Positions 23,472-32,390 of a DNA stretch of 64,000 bases are shown here, piece by piece. The stretch lies in assembly GCF_040649515.1 (NCBI RefSeq), contig NZ_JBEZFP010000026.1, forward strand, positions 1 to 64,000. Reading direction: 5' to 3'. The stretch's first letter is position 1. Every line of letters begins with the position of its first letter. The translations under genes were made by a program, and so were the position numbers. The notes under the pieces are model-generated. The model searched no databases and was not told the DNA's origin. It saw only the letters and a program-made list of their open reading frames with translations. Source of the DNA: Yinghuangia elevatio. GTDB taxonomy: Bacteria > Actinomycetota > Actinomycetes > Streptomycetales > Streptomycetaceae.

Positions 23472-26399
23472 TCAGCGTTGCGTTCGGTTTTCCGTGGCCC
23501 GGTCCCCGGCGGCCGGGAGTGCCTGGGCGAGGACTTCGGCGAGGTGGCGGGGCCTCAGGGCGGTGTGGCGGGCGATCTGGGTGCGGCAGCTGAAGCCGTC
23601 GGCGAGGGGCACGGCGTCGGGCGGCGCGGCGTGGAGGGCCGGGAGGAGGCGTTCCTCCGCGATGCGCGTGGCGACGGCGTCGTGGCCCGGTTCGTAGCCG
23701 AAGTTCCCGGCGAGTCCGCAGCAACCGTCCGCCAGAGCCCCGGTGAGCCCGGCCAGGTCGCGGAGGCGCCGGTCCGGGCCGTCGCCGAGGACCGCGTGCT
23801 GGTGGCAGTGGAGTTGGCCGGTGACAGGCCGGTCGATGCGAGGTGGCGACCAGTTCGGCGCCAGTTCCTCCAGGGCCTGGGCGAACGTCTTGACGGCCCC
23901 GGGCAGCGCGGTGGCCTCCGCACCGAGGAGTTCGGGGACATCGGTACGCAGCGCCGCCGTGCAGGAGGGCTCCAGGCCCACGACGGGCAGGCCCGCGTCC
24001 AGGGCGGGGCGCAGGGTGGCGAGCGTACGGCGCATGACGCCGCGTGCGACGTCGAGTTGGCCCGTCGACACCCAGGTCAGGCCGCAGCACACGGACTTGG
24101 GTGGGACGAGCACGGTCAGTCCCGCGGACTCCAGGACGCGTACCGCCGACCAGGCGATCTGCGGGGCGAACCGGTTCGTGAAGGTGTCGGGCCAGAGAAC
24201 CACGCGCGTTCCCCCGGCGGCGAGTTCGTCCCGTCGGTCCTCGGCGGGACGGCGTGCGCGCCATGCGCGGGTGAAGGAAGTGGCGGCGAACTCCGGCAGC
24301 GGGCGCTCGGGTTGCAAGCCCGCGAAGCGCAAAGCGGCGCGTTTGAGCGTCTGACGTGACCCGACCGCGTTCGCGAGCGCGGCAAGACCGGGAACGGAGG
24401 TCGCCACCGCCGACCACCACGGCAGGCCGCCCAGCGCGTAGTGGGCACGGGGACGCACGCGGCCCTCGTAGTGGTGGTGCAGGAACTCCGCCTTGTACGT
24501 AGCCATGTCGACGCCCACCGGGCAGTCGCTGCGGCAGCCCTTGCAGGACAGGCACAGGTCGAGAGCGTCGCGTACCTCCTCGGAACGCCAGCCGTCCCGC
24601 ACCACGTCGCCGATGAGCATCTCGTGCAGCAGCCGGGCGCGGCCGCGCGTCGAGTCCTTCTCCTCGCCCGTCGCCCGGAACGACGGGCACATCACCCCGG
24701 CCGAGGAATTCGCCGTCGTCTCACGGCACTTGCCCACACCTACGCAACGGCGTACCGCCGCCGCGAAGTCCCCGTGGTCGTGCGGGTATCCGAAGGCGAC
24801 CGGCACCGGCTGCCGGGGCATACCGGTGAAGCGGAGGTCGCCGTCGAGCGGACGGGGGCGGACCAGCATGCCGGGGTTCATCCGGCCGTGCGGATCCCAT
24901 ACGGCCTTGAAGCGGCCGAACAGGTCGACGAGTTCCGGGCCGTACATGCGGGGCAGCAACTCGGCCCGGGCCTGGCCGTCGCCGTGCTCGCCGGACAACG
25001 ACCCGCCGAACCCGGTGACGAGGTCCGCGAGTTCGATGGCGAACGAGCGGTATGCGGCGATGCCCTCGGTGCCCAGCAGGTCGAAGTCGAAGCGGATGTG
25101 CACGCACCCCTCGCCGAAGTGTCCGTACGGGAGCCCGCGCAAACCGAACTGCCCCATCAAGGCTTGTAGTTCCCGAAGGTATTCGGCGAGGCGCTCGGGC
25201 GGTACGGCGGTGTCCTCCCACCCCGGCCACGCCTCCGACCCGTCCGCCATGCGGGTCGCGGTCCCGGACGCCTCCTCGCGGATGCGCCACAGCGCGCGTT
25301 GCTCGGCAGGATCGGACACCACGCGGAACGCCTGTGGCGCCACCTCGGCGGCGACCGTACGCGCCCGTTCCACCGCCTCGTCCGCGGTGGCACCGCCGGT
25401 CTCGACGAAGAGCCAGGCGCCGCCGTCCGGAAGGCGTACGCCACGCGAGGAGCGGGCGAGCCCGGCGAGCGCGGCGCTGAGGCTCTCCACGGTGAGCGGC
25501 CCGTACGGCAGCAGCGCGGGCGCGGCCTCCGCCGCGGCGATGTCGTCGGCGAACCCCAGGACGGCGAGGGCCCGGAAGCGGGGCGCCTCGACAAGGCGTA
25601 CGCCGGCCCGCAGCACGACGGCGCAGGTCCCTTCGCTGCCGACCAGCGAGCGGGCCAGGTCGCGGCCGTTCTCGGGGAGGAGGCGGTCCAGCGCGTACCC
25701 GGACACGCGGCGCGGGAGCGGGGCGAACCCCCGGCGGATCAGCGCGAGATGGTCGTCGGCGAGGGCGTGGAGATCGGCGCGGATGCGTTCCGCGCCGACC
25801 TCGGAGCCCGGTTCGGGGAGGACGGCGTCGCCCGGTCCGACGCGCATGCGGACGCCGTCCGGGGTCAACACGTCGAGCCACGCGACATTGGCGGAGGTAC
25901 GCCCCCACGCGACGGAGTGCGCCCCGCAGGCATCGTTGCCGATCATGCCGCCGAGCGTGCAGCGGCTGTGCGTCGAGGGGTCCGGACCGAAAGTCAGCCC
26001 TAACGGTGCGGCCGCGGCCCTGAGGTCGTCGAGAACCACACCGGGCTGCACGACCGCGATGCGGGCGTCCACGTCGAGGGACTCGATCGCGGTGAGGTGG
26101 CGCGAGGTGTCGAGGACGACACCGGTGCCGGTGGCCTGCCCGGCGATGCTGGTGCCGCCGCCGCGCAGGGTGACCGGGGCGCCACGTTCGTGGCAGACCG
26201 CGACGGCGGCGACCAGGTCCTCGGTGTCGGCCGGGGTGACCACGCCGGGCGGCACGTGGCGGTGGTTGGACGCGTCCATCGAGTGCAGCGCCCGCGCCTG
26301 TGCGTCGAAGCGGACACCGCCGCGCACGCGCGAGCGCAACTCGCGGGCGAGCACGTCACGCAGCCGCGCCGATTCGGCGCCGTGGTCAAGTTCAGACAC
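23472..26399 (-). CDS. FAD-linked oxidase / Fe-S protein (D-lactate or glycolate dehydrogenase type)
   Basis: A 975-residue fusion. Residues about 45-270 form the FAD_binding_4 domain (VTLRGGGTSIAGQATGTGVVLD; TLGGMIGNDACGAHS). The FAD-oxidase C domain reaches about 530 and includes GHFGEGCVHIRFDFDL and SGEHGDGQAR. Then come cysteine clusters CVGVGKC......CP and CLSCKGCRSDCP for two 4Fe-4S centres, and two CCG-type domains (SVCCGLTWVSTGQ, DGCCGLAGNFGYEPGH). This is the layout of large quinone-linked D-2-hydroxyacid dehydrogenases. Substrate is unknown; D-lactate is the first guess. The start is GTG 26399, preceded by a G-run that belongs to a degenerate copy of the repeat array upstream. Confidence 0.88.
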   Translation of the reverse strand: MSELDHGAESARLRDVLARELRSRVRGGVRFDAQARALHSMDASNHRHVPPGVVTPADTEDLVAAVAVCHERGAPVTLRGGGTSIAGQATGTGVVLDTSRHLTAIESLDVDARIAVVQPGVVLDDLRAAAAPLGLTFGPDPSTHSRCTLGGMIGNDACGAHSVAWGRTSANVAWLDVLTPDGVRMRVGPGDAVLPEPGSEVGAERIRADLHALADDHLALIRRGFAPLPRRVSGYALDRLLPENGRDLARSLVGSEGTCAVVLRAGVRLVEAPRFRALAVLGFADDIAAAEAAPALLPYGPLTVESLSAALAGLARSSRGVRLPDGGAWLFVETGGATADEAVERARTVAAEVAPQAFRVVSDPAEQRALWRIREEASGTATRMADGSEAWPGWEDTAVPPERLAEYLRELQALMGQFGLRGLPYGHFGEGCVHIRFDFDLLGTEGIAAYRSFAIELADLVTGFGGSLSGEHGDGQARAELLPRMYGPELVDLFGRFKAVWDPHGRMNPGMLVRPRPLDGDLRFTGMPRQPVPVAFGYPHDHGDFAAAVRRCVGVGKCRETTANSSAGVMCPSFRATGEEKDSTRGRARLLHEMLIGDVVRDGWRSEEVRDALDLCLSCKGCRSDCPVGVDMATYKAEFLHHHYEGRVRPRAHYALGGLPWWSAVATSVPGLAALANAVGSRQTLKRAALRFAGLQPERPLPEFAATSFTRAWRARRPAEDRRDELAAGGTRVVLWPDTFTNRFAPQIAWSAVRVLESAGLTVLVPPKSVCCGLTWVSTGQLDVARGVMRRTLATLRPALDAGLPVVGLEPSCTAALRTDVPELLGAEATALPGAVKTFAQALEELAPNWSPPRIDRPVTGQLHCHQHAVLGDGPDRRLRDLAGLTGALADGCCGLAGNFGYEPGHDAVATRIAEERLLPALHAAPPDAVPLADGFSCRTQIARHTALRPRHLAEVLAQALPAAGDRATENRTQR

Positions 26400-26482
26400 A
26401 CCCCCAAGTCTGACAACCCGCTGGCACCCCTACGCCAATCCCCACCACCGACACGCCCCGCACCCGGGACCACATGCCACCG

Positions 26483-26735
26483 CTGTCGCTCCCGCCCAAA
26501 CCCGACAACCCGCCGGCACCCCCACACCCACCACCGACACACCCTTACGCGGCGGAACCCCACTGTCGCTACCGCCCAAACCCGACAACCCGCCGGCACC
26601 CCCACACCCTTGCGCGGCGGAACCCCTCTGTCGCTGCCGCCCAAACCCGACAACCCGCCGGCACCCCCACACCGAACCCCACCACCGACACACCTTTGCG
26701 CGGCGGAACCCCACCCGCCGCTGTCGTTGATGAGT
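26483..26735 (-). repeat. Tandem repeat array with G-quadruplex motif on the minus strand
   Basis: Three near-identical copies of a roughly 46-base unit begin at 26483, 26563 and 26628, with a truncated fourth at 26721 and a degenerate one at 26401-26430. Units are separated by variable copies of a second block ending gcggcggaacccc. In each unit the C-runs (26495-26523, 26575-26603, 26640-26668) have loops of 3, 5 and 7 bases, so the minus strand fits the canonical four-G-tract quadruplex pattern. The array lies in the 716-base gap between the oxidoreductase and serC starts and would fall in the oxidoreductase 5' region. No gene is seen in 26736-27115. Confidence 0.75.
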
Positions 26736-27027
26736 TACTGGGTGTGTGGGGTCAGGCGTGAGCGTGACCTCACGGCGTTCATTGGGTTGGGTGGCGTGAT
26801 GCTGTCGCACGTCAGCGCTGTCGCCGTCGTCGAACGTGGCGTCGAACGCACTGCGCTCTACGTTGCTTCGGGTGGATCGGGGTCGACGTCGGCACCGTTG
26901 GTCGGCCGCGAACGTTCCCGAGATATCGAAGGGTCAGGCGGGAGGAAAGGGTGGATAGGGGGAAGAGATCGCGCCTATCTGTCTCTCCCTGGCGACTCCG
27001 CCCGGATTCGCTGTCGTCTCACCTACT

Positions 27028-27041
27028 GTCGTGATCACGAC
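27028..27041. promoter_or_regulatory. 14-bp perfect palindrome upstream of serC
   Basis: GTCGTGATCACGAC is perfectly symmetric and lies 75 bases before the serC start. It may be an operator; no regulator family is assigned. Confidence 0.3.
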
Positions 27042-27103
27042 CGCATTGTGGTCCGGATCGTCTCACTTCGTGGATTTTGACGTTCTCGTGACCGACCCCG
27101 GGC

Positions 27104-27109
27104 TACGCT
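27104..27109 (+). promoter_or_regulatory. serC -10 box, leaderless transcript
   Basis: TACGCT ends 6 bases before the GTG of serC and no Shine-Dalgarno is present, so transcription probably begins at the start codon. A TTGACG lies 21 bases upstream, too far for a standard -35 box. Confidence 0.45.
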
Positions 27110-27115
27110 CGCCGG

Positions 27116-28237
27116 GTGGCCGAGATCCAGATTCCCGAAGAGCTCAAGCCCGTCGACGGCCGGTTCGGCGCGGGCCCGTCCAAGGTGCGCCCCGAGGCGC
27201 TGAGTGCCCTCGCGGCGACCGGCACGTCCCTGCTCGGCACCTCGCACCGGCAGGCACCCGTGAAGAACGTGGTGCGCCGGGTCCGCCAGGGTGTCCGTGA
27301 CCTGTTCCGCCTGCCCGGCGACTACGAGGTGGTGCTCGGCAACGGCGGCTCCACCGCGTTCTGGGACATCGCCGCGTTCGGCCTGGTCGAACGCAAGTCG
27401 CAGCACCTGTCGTTCGGCGAGTTCTCCAGCAAGTTCGCGTCGTCCGTCAAGGCGGCGCCGTGGCTGGACGAGCCGAGCGTCGTCAAGTCCGAGCCCGGCA
27501 CCCACCCGCTGCCCGTCGCCGAGGCGGGCGTGGATGTGTACGGCCTGACCCACAACGAGACCTCGACCGGCGTGGCGATGCCGATCAAGCGGGTCGAGGG
27601 CGCCGACGAGGGCTCCCTCGTGCTGGTCGACGCGACCTCGGGTGCGGGCGGCCTGCCGGTCGACGCTCGGGAGTTCGACGTCTACTACTTCGCCCCGCAG
27701 AAGTGCTTCGCGTCCGACGGCGGACTGTGGATCGCGGCCTTCTCCCCCGCCGCGCTCGACCGCGCGGCGCGGATCGCCGCGACCGACCGCTACATCCCGC
27801 CGTTCTTCAGCCTGCCGACGGCGATCGACAACTCGTCGAAGGACCAGACCTACAACACCCCCGCGCTCGCGACCCTGTTCCTGCTGGCCGACCAGCTGGA
27901 GTGGATCAACGGGCAGGGCGGCCTGGAGTGGTCGGTCGCGCGTACGGCCGACTCGTCGTCGCGCCTGTACACGTGGGCGGAGAAGTCGGCGTACGCGACG
28001 CCGTTCGTCACCGACCCCGCGCAGCGCTCGCAGGTCATCGGCACGATCGACTTCGCCGAGGGCATCGACGCCGCGGCGATCGCCAAGGTGCTGCGCGCCA
28101 ACGGCATCGTCGACACCGAGCCGTACCGCAAGCTGGGCCGCAACCAGCTGCGCGTCGCGATGTTCCCGGCCATCGACCCGGCCGACGTCGAGGCGCTGAC
28201 CACGTGCATCGACTACGTCGTGGAGAAGCTGGGCTGA
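27116..28237 (+). CDS. serC: Phosphoserine aminotransferase
   Basis: PLP enzyme making 3-phosphoserine in serine and B6 synthesis. The 373-residue protein matches the actinobacterial SerC type: PVDGRFGAGPSKVRPEALSAL near the start, GTSHRQAPVKNVV, LGNGGSTAFWDIAAFGLV, THNETSTGVAMPIKRV, LVDATSGAGGLPVD, and the PLP lysine in YYFAPQKCFASDGGLW. The GTG start at 27116 is set by the fixed N-terminus and a -10 box 6 bases upstream, indicating leaderless translation. A 3 x 30-base repeat begins at the stop codon, followed by a strong terminator. Confidence 0.95.
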   Translation: MAEIQIPEELKPVDGRFGAGPSKVRPEALSALAATGTSLLGTSHRQAPVKNVVRRVRQGVRDLFRLPGDYEVVLGNGGSTAFWDIAAFGLVERKSQHLSFGEFSSKFASSVKAAPWLDEPSVVKSEPGTHPLPVAEAGVDVYGLTHNETSTGVAMPIKRVEGADEGSLVLVDATSGAGGLPVDAREFDVYYFAPQKCFASDGGLWIAAFSPAALDRAARIAATDRYIPPFFSLPTAIDNSSKDQTYNTPALATLFLLADQLEWINGQGGLEWSVARTADSSSRLYTWAEKSAYATPFVTDPAQRSQVIGTIDFAEGIDAAAIAKVLRANGIVDTEPYRKLGRNQLRVAMFPAIDPADVEALTTCIDYVVEKLG

Positions 28238-28326
28238 CCTGGCGACACCCGACGTCACCCAGCAACACCTGGTGACCCCCAAGGTCACCCAGCAAAACCT
28301 GGCGACACCCCGCAGCACCCAACGAC
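28237..28326 (+). repeat. Three 30-bp tandem repeats after serC
   Basis: Imperfect 30-base copies start at 28237, 28267 and 28297, each opening ACCTGG(C/T)GAC, the first overlapping the serC stop codon. No ORF is apparent. They sit between serC and its terminator, so they are transcribed. Confidence 0.65.
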
Positions 28327-28387
28327 AGCCGACGCAGGCCGACGCGCCAACCGACGCCATCCGCCGCGCCGGCCGACGACACGGAGC

Positions 28388-28425
28388 ATGACGGAGCCCT
28401 CCCCGCGCGGGGAGGGCTCCGTCAT
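28388..28425 (+). terminator. serC terminator
   Basis: Seventeen perfect base pairs (28388-28404 with 28409-28425) around GCGC. It ends 22 bases before the next gene's GTG start. Confidence 0.8.
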
Positions 28426-28447
28426 CTGCGCCGAGTAACCTCATCGG

Positions 28448-29998
28448 GTGAATCCCCCCGAAACGGCCGCCTCGGCGACGCCGACCTCCCCTGCCGCGGG
28501 ATCGGTCCGGCTCACCCGCGACCGTGCGACCTGGCTGCTCTACCTGCAGACCGCGGTCTTCGCGTACTTCCTTTACTGCTTCGGCCCTTCGGTCCCGCTG
28601 CTCGGCGACGACCTGGAGGTGAGCAAGGCGGTCGCGGGCCTGCACAGCACGGCGTACGCCGCCGGAGGCGCGATCATCGGTGCGCTCGGCAGCCGCCCGG
28701 TGCTGTGGTGGGGCCGCGGTCCCGCGCTGTGGGGCGGATTCACGCTGCTAGCCGCGGGCGTGCTCATGTACGCGCTCAGCCCCTGGCTCGCCCTCACCCT
28801 GGCCGGCGCGCTGCTGTGCGGCCTCGGCGGGTTCGCGGTGGTGAACCTGGCCGCCGCGGCGATCGTGGACCACCACGGGGCGGTGGCGGGGCCGGGGGCG
28901 TTGAGCGAGGCGCACGGCATCGGGGCCGCCGTCGGCATGATCGCCCCGCTGGCGATCGGCGGCGCCCAGGCGTCGGGGCTCGGCTGGCGCTACGGCATGC
29001 TGGCCGCGCCGGTCCTGATCGCGACGCTGTACGCGGTGTTCCGCAGCACCCGAATACCGGGCCACTACCGCGACGACCCGGCGAAGTCGACGGCCCTGCC
29101 CGCCACCGACACCCCGCCCACCGCCGACGCCCCACCCACCACCAAGACTCCGGCCACCACCGAGAGTCCGGCCAACACCAAGAGTCCGGCCACCACCGAG
29201 ACGTCGCCCACCACCGAGACGCCGCCCCCGTCGGACACGCCGCGCGCCACAGACTCCCTGCCTGCCGCTGACATTGCCCACACCGCTCAGAGCGCCCACA
29301 CCGCCGATACCGCCGACACCGCACCCGCGACACACACTCCGCGCACTCCGGCCACGCCGCGCATCCCGGCACAGCGGACCCGCCCAAGCCCCCGCGACGA
29401 CCGCCTCCCCGCCCGTTGCTGGTGGGCCTGGCTGCTGATCGTCTGCCTCGTCTCGGTCGAGTTCTCGCTGTCCCTGTGGGCATCCGACCTGCTGGAAGAC
29501 CGGGCCGGTTTGTCCGAGGGCGCCGCCGCGACCGCGATGACCGCCGTCGTCGCGGGCCTGTGCCTCGGCCGGATAGTGGGTGGGCGGCTCGTCCTGCGCT
29601 TTCCCGTCGGCCGCCTCTACGCGGTCGCGCTCGCCGTCAACGCCGCGGGCTTCGCCGCGCTGTGGCTGAGCACCACCGCTTGGCTGTCCTTCACCGGGCT
29701 GTTCGTGGCGGGCCTCGGCATGTCGGTGCAGTTCCCCCTGGCCATGGCCCGTTCGATGGAGGCCGCCGAGGGCCGCACCGACCTGGCCGCGTCGCGGTCC
29801 GCGCTGGCCACCGCGCTCGCCGCGGGCGGCGCGCCGTTCCTGCTCGGGCTGCTCGCCGACACGTTGGACACGTGGAAGGCGTTCGCGATGATCCCGGTCT
29901 TCCTGCTGCTTGCCGTGCCCGCCCTGGTGCTGAGCGGACGGCCCACCGCGCGGGCGCGCCCGGTCACGACGAATCCGACCGTCGGCCACGCAGCTTGA
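28448..29998 (+). CDS. MFS transporter with long Thr/Pro-rich central loop
   Basis: A 516-residue major-facilitator membrane protein of unknown substrate. The first half has FGPSVPLLGDDLEVSKAVAGLHSTAYAAGGAIIGALGSRPVLWWGRG, typical of YbjJ/FucP-like facilitators. Between the sixth and seventh membrane segments lies a roughly 100-residue low-complexity loop (about 212-315) of Thr/Pro/Ala units such as ATTESPANTKSPATTE. GTG 28448 lies 6 bases after TAACCT with no Shine-Dalgarno, so the mRNA is probably leaderless. Its 3' end overlaps the convergent propeller-like gene by 35 bases. Confidence 0.83.
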   Translation: MNPPETAASATPTSPAAGSVRLTRDRATWLLYLQTAVFAYFLYCFGPSVPLLGDDLEVSKAVAGLHSTAYAAGGAIIGALGSRPVLWWGRGPALWGGFTLLAAGVLMYALSPWLALTLAGALLCGLGGFAVVNLAAAAIVDHHGAVAGPGALSEAHGIGAAVGMIAPLAIGGAQASGLGWRYGMLAAPVLIATLYAVFRSTRIPGHYRDDPAKSTALPATDTPPTADAPPTTKTPATTESPANTKSPATTETSPTTETPPPSDTPRATDSLPAADIAHTAQSAHTADTADTAPATHTPRTPATPRIPAQRTRPSPRDDRLPARCWWAWLLIVCLVSVEFSLSLWASDLLEDRAGLSEGAAATAMTAVVAGLCLGRIVGGRLVLRFPVGRLYAVALAVNAAGFAALWLSTTAWLSFTGLFVAGLGMSVQFPLAMARSMEAAEGRTDLAASRSALATALAAGGAPFLLGLLADTLDTWKAFAMIPVFLLLAVPALVLSGRPTARARPVTTNPTVGHAA

Positions 29999-31028
29999 TG
30001 TAGCCGTAGACGGTGAGGACGATGAGCAGCACGGCCAGGAAGCCCGGCCCGTACGCCTCGTTCTTCTCCTTGCCCGCGTCCCCCTCCGGGTCGCCGCCGC
30101 CGAGAGGTGCCGCGTCGCCCTGCGCGCCCTGCGGCCCGCCCGGCTTCGTGTCGGCGGCCGCCGCGACCGACTCCGGCCGGTTGCGGCCGTCCAGTTCGAC
30201 CCGGCTGATGGTGCTGTCCGCCCCCTCGTGGCCGAACAGGACCGCGCGCCCGTCGGCGGTGAAACTCGCGGACTCGCCCTGCAGGCCGCCCAGTTGCACC
30301 GGCACGTACACGCTGTCGAGTTCCTTGCCCGGCGCCGAGAACATCGTCGCGACCATGTAGCTGCGCAGCACGAAGCGGGTTCCGTCGGGTGAGAAGGCAC
30401 CGTCGGTGACCGTCGCAGGTGCGGACCCGACGCGCTTGAAGATGTTGACGGCGGTCGTCGACAAGGTGGCGGGCTGCTCGTACAGGCGGCCGTCGTTCTC
30501 CTTGCTGGCGATGAAGATCTTGTTGGTGCGCGGGTCGATCAGCAGTGCCTCGGCGTCGCGCGGGCCGTCCTCGTACGTCAGCCGGTACTTCACCGGCTTC
30601 ACGGTGGCGTCCTTGAGCTCGGCCGGTTCGGGGATCCGATAGATCCACACCTCGGACCACTTGCCCTTGAGGTTGTCGCCGATGTCGCCGATGAACAGCG
30701 CGGGCCGGCCGGCCTCGTCCTTGCCGATCGAGACGGCCTCCCAGTCGCGCGGCGTGACGCCCTGCAGCGTCAGCACGGCCTTGGTCGTGCCGTCCGCGCC
30801 GATCGCGAACACGCGCGGCTCGTCGCCGCTGTCGTTGTGGGTCCAGTAGACGCCGGCGTGCTGCGTGCTCGCGATCAGGCCGCTGGACTCGGTGATGCGG
30901 TCGTCCCGGATCGTCACCACGTCGGGGTCCTGGGCGGCCGGCGCGGCGGACGCGGGAAGCGCGGCACCCGGCGTCAGCAGGGCAGCCGCCGCGACGAGCA
31001 CGACCAGCGGTGGTACGCGGAACTTCAT
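29964..31028 (-). CDS. Secreted beta-propeller-like membrane-anchored protein
   Basis: A 354-residue exported protein with signal peptide ending LPASAAPA (about residue 28). Repeated blocks such as ITESSGLIASTQHAGVYWTHNDSGDEPRVFAIGADG, NKIFIASKENDGRLYEQP, and DGAFSPDGTRFVLRSY resemble WD40/SdiA-like propeller blades. A Gly/Glu-rich linker leads to a C-terminal membrane helix (GPGFLAVLLIVLTVYGYIKLRGRR), so the propeller faces outside. No catalytic motif is seen; binding or scaffolding is likely. The start MKFRVPPLVV at 31028 is chosen for the signal peptide. Confidence 0.75.
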   Translation of the reverse strand: MKFRVPPLVVLVAAAALLTPGAALPASAAPAAQDPDVVTIRDDRITESSGLIASTQHAGVYWTHNDSGDEPRVFAIGADGTTKAVLTLQGVTPRDWEAVSIGKDEAGRPALFIGDIGDNLKGKWSEVWIYRIPEPAELKDATVKPVKYRLTYEDGPRDAEALLIDPRTNKIFIASKENDGRLYEQPATLSTTAVNIFKRVGSAPATVTDGAFSPDGTRFVLRSYMVATMFSAPGKELDSVYVPVQLGGLQGESASFTADGRAVLFGHEGADSTISRVELDGRNRPESVAAAADTKPGGPQGAQGDAAPLGGGDPEGDAGKEKNEAYGPGFLAVLLIVLTVYGYIKLRGRRSDSS

Positions 31029-31082
31029 ACCGGAAACAGTGCCAGGAGTCGGGGGTGTGCGGTGGAATTCGGTACGCCCGTG

Positions 31083-31262
31083 TCCGACCGCACCGGCCCG
31101 GACGACCGACCCGGACAACCGAGCCGAACGACCACAGCAGGGCGCGCAATCCGGACACCAGGCCGGACAACCAGGGCCTGGCACTCGAGCCGGATAATCA
31201 GGCCCGACACCGGGCCCGACACCGGGCCCGACAACCAGGCCGGACGACCAGACCCGACAACC
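31083..31262. repeat. Degenerate 12-13-bp repeats between two membrane-protein genes
   Basis: The gap of about 180 bases is filled with variants of cccgacaaccag/cccgacaccggg; the clearest run (ggcccgacaccg-type units) is at 31200-31262. Nothing coding is recognised. The repeats run up to the stop of the sigma-coupled gene. Confidence 0.6.
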
Positions 31263-31265
31263 GAA

Positions 31266-32390
31266 TCAGACGGCAGGCGGGGCGCCCGACGCGCCGCCCG
31301 TCGGCTTGGGCGGCGGCGATCCCGAGGGAAAGGACGTGCTCGGTACGGCGGTCGCGGTGGGCGAGCCGGTGCCCGGCACCCCGGTCGGCTCCGTCGGCTC
31401 GCCCGGCGTTCCGGACCGGGTCGGCCGGATGGTCGTCGGCGCCGCGGTCTCGGCCCGGCCGGTGGCCGACGGGGTGGTGGCCCGCGGCTCGTTCTTGCCG
31501 CGCGCGTCGGAGTCCGTCGTGGTGACGGGGCCCTTGCCGTACACGCCGACCACTTCGATGCGGTCGCCGAACCGGACCGAGTCGTAGAACTGCTTGGCCC
31601 GTTCCTCTCCGAACAGGCCGATCAGTCCCTGCCGGTTCTGGTCCGCGGGGCACTTGGCCGCGGTCGCCATGCAGACGGGCGGCGAACCGATGTAGACCTC
31701 GGTGCCGTCCGTGGCCGACGCGGTGACCACCCACGGCACCGCGACCGCGGTGTCCTTGCCCAGCTCCGCGCCGTAGCCCGCCAGGTCCAGCGTCCGGTAC
31801 AGCCCGGTGATCTGGAGCGTCAGCGGGTTCTTGGCGAACTGGTCGAACGCCGTACCGCTGATGTACACGTCGAACCAGTAGCCCTGCAAGGCGCCGTTCT
31901 CGGCGTGTGTGGTCAGGGTCATGCCGCCGATGTCGAGCGTCGCCACGGGCGGCGTGGCCGCCTTCAGCGTGGGGTCCCCGGTCGTCGTCTCAGGCGACGC
32001 GGGCGCCGTCTGCGGTGTCTGTGCCGCCGTCGGCGCCGGCGGGTCGGCGACCTGCTCCGGGGAGGCGGCCGCCGAAGTAGGGCCCCGGCCGCTGCGGTCC
32101 GGGGTCAGCGGCCCCATCACCAACGCGCCGACCAACGCCGCCGCGACCAGCCCGGAACCCGCCCACGCCGCGTGCCTGCGGGAGCGGCGGCGCGTCCCCT
32201 TGCGGCGCACCTCGTCCGCCGTCAGGGACGGTACGACGGGGCCCGGCAGGTCAAGGTCCCGCAGCGCACGTGCGAGCTGCGGATCCTGGAGGTGGTCGTC
32301 AGGCGTGGGCAAGGCGTACCACTCCTTCCGGTGCCGCGGGGGCGGGGCGGTATCGGCGGGCACCGCGGTGTCCGGCACGAAGGCCGTCAC
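31266..32390 (-). CDS. Membrane-anchored exported protein coupled to SigE-family sigma factor
   Basis: A 374-residue protein of unknown function. A cytoplasmic N-terminus (about 1-72) with an Arg-rich stretch precedes one membrane helix (WAGSGLVAAALVGALVMGPL). Outside come a Pro/Thr linker, a beta-rich domain (LDIGGMTLTTHAENGALQGYWFDVYISG...), two cysteines in PPVCMATAAKCP and a low-complexity Pro/Thr/Gly tail (PTRSGTPGEPTEPTGVPG). GTG 32390 overlaps the sigma stop. By position it could sense envelope state, but no ZAS or anti-sigma motif is seen. Confidence 0.7.
   Translation of the reverse strand: MTAFVPDTAVPADTAPPPRHRKEWYALPTPDDHLQDPQLARALRDLDLPGPVVPSLTADEVRRKGTRRRSRRHAAWAGSGLVAAALVGALVMGPLTPDRSGRGPTSAAASPEQVADPPAPTAAQTPQTAPASPETTTGDPTLKAATPPVATLDIGGMTLTTHAENGALQGYWFDVYISGTAFDQFAKNPLTLQITGLYRTLDLAGYGAELGKDTAVAVPWVVTASATDGTEVYIGSPPVCMATAAKCPADQNRQGLIGLFGEERAKQFYDSVRFGDRIEVVGVYGKGPVTTTDSDARGKNEPRATTPSATGRAETAAPTTIRPTRSGTPGEPTEPTGVPGTGSPTATAVPSTSFPSGSPPPKPTGGASGAPPAV

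Noticed and set aside
26483..26735. CRISPR array
   Set aside because: Units are long, spacing is irregular, intervening segments are themselves repeated, and no cas gene is nearby.
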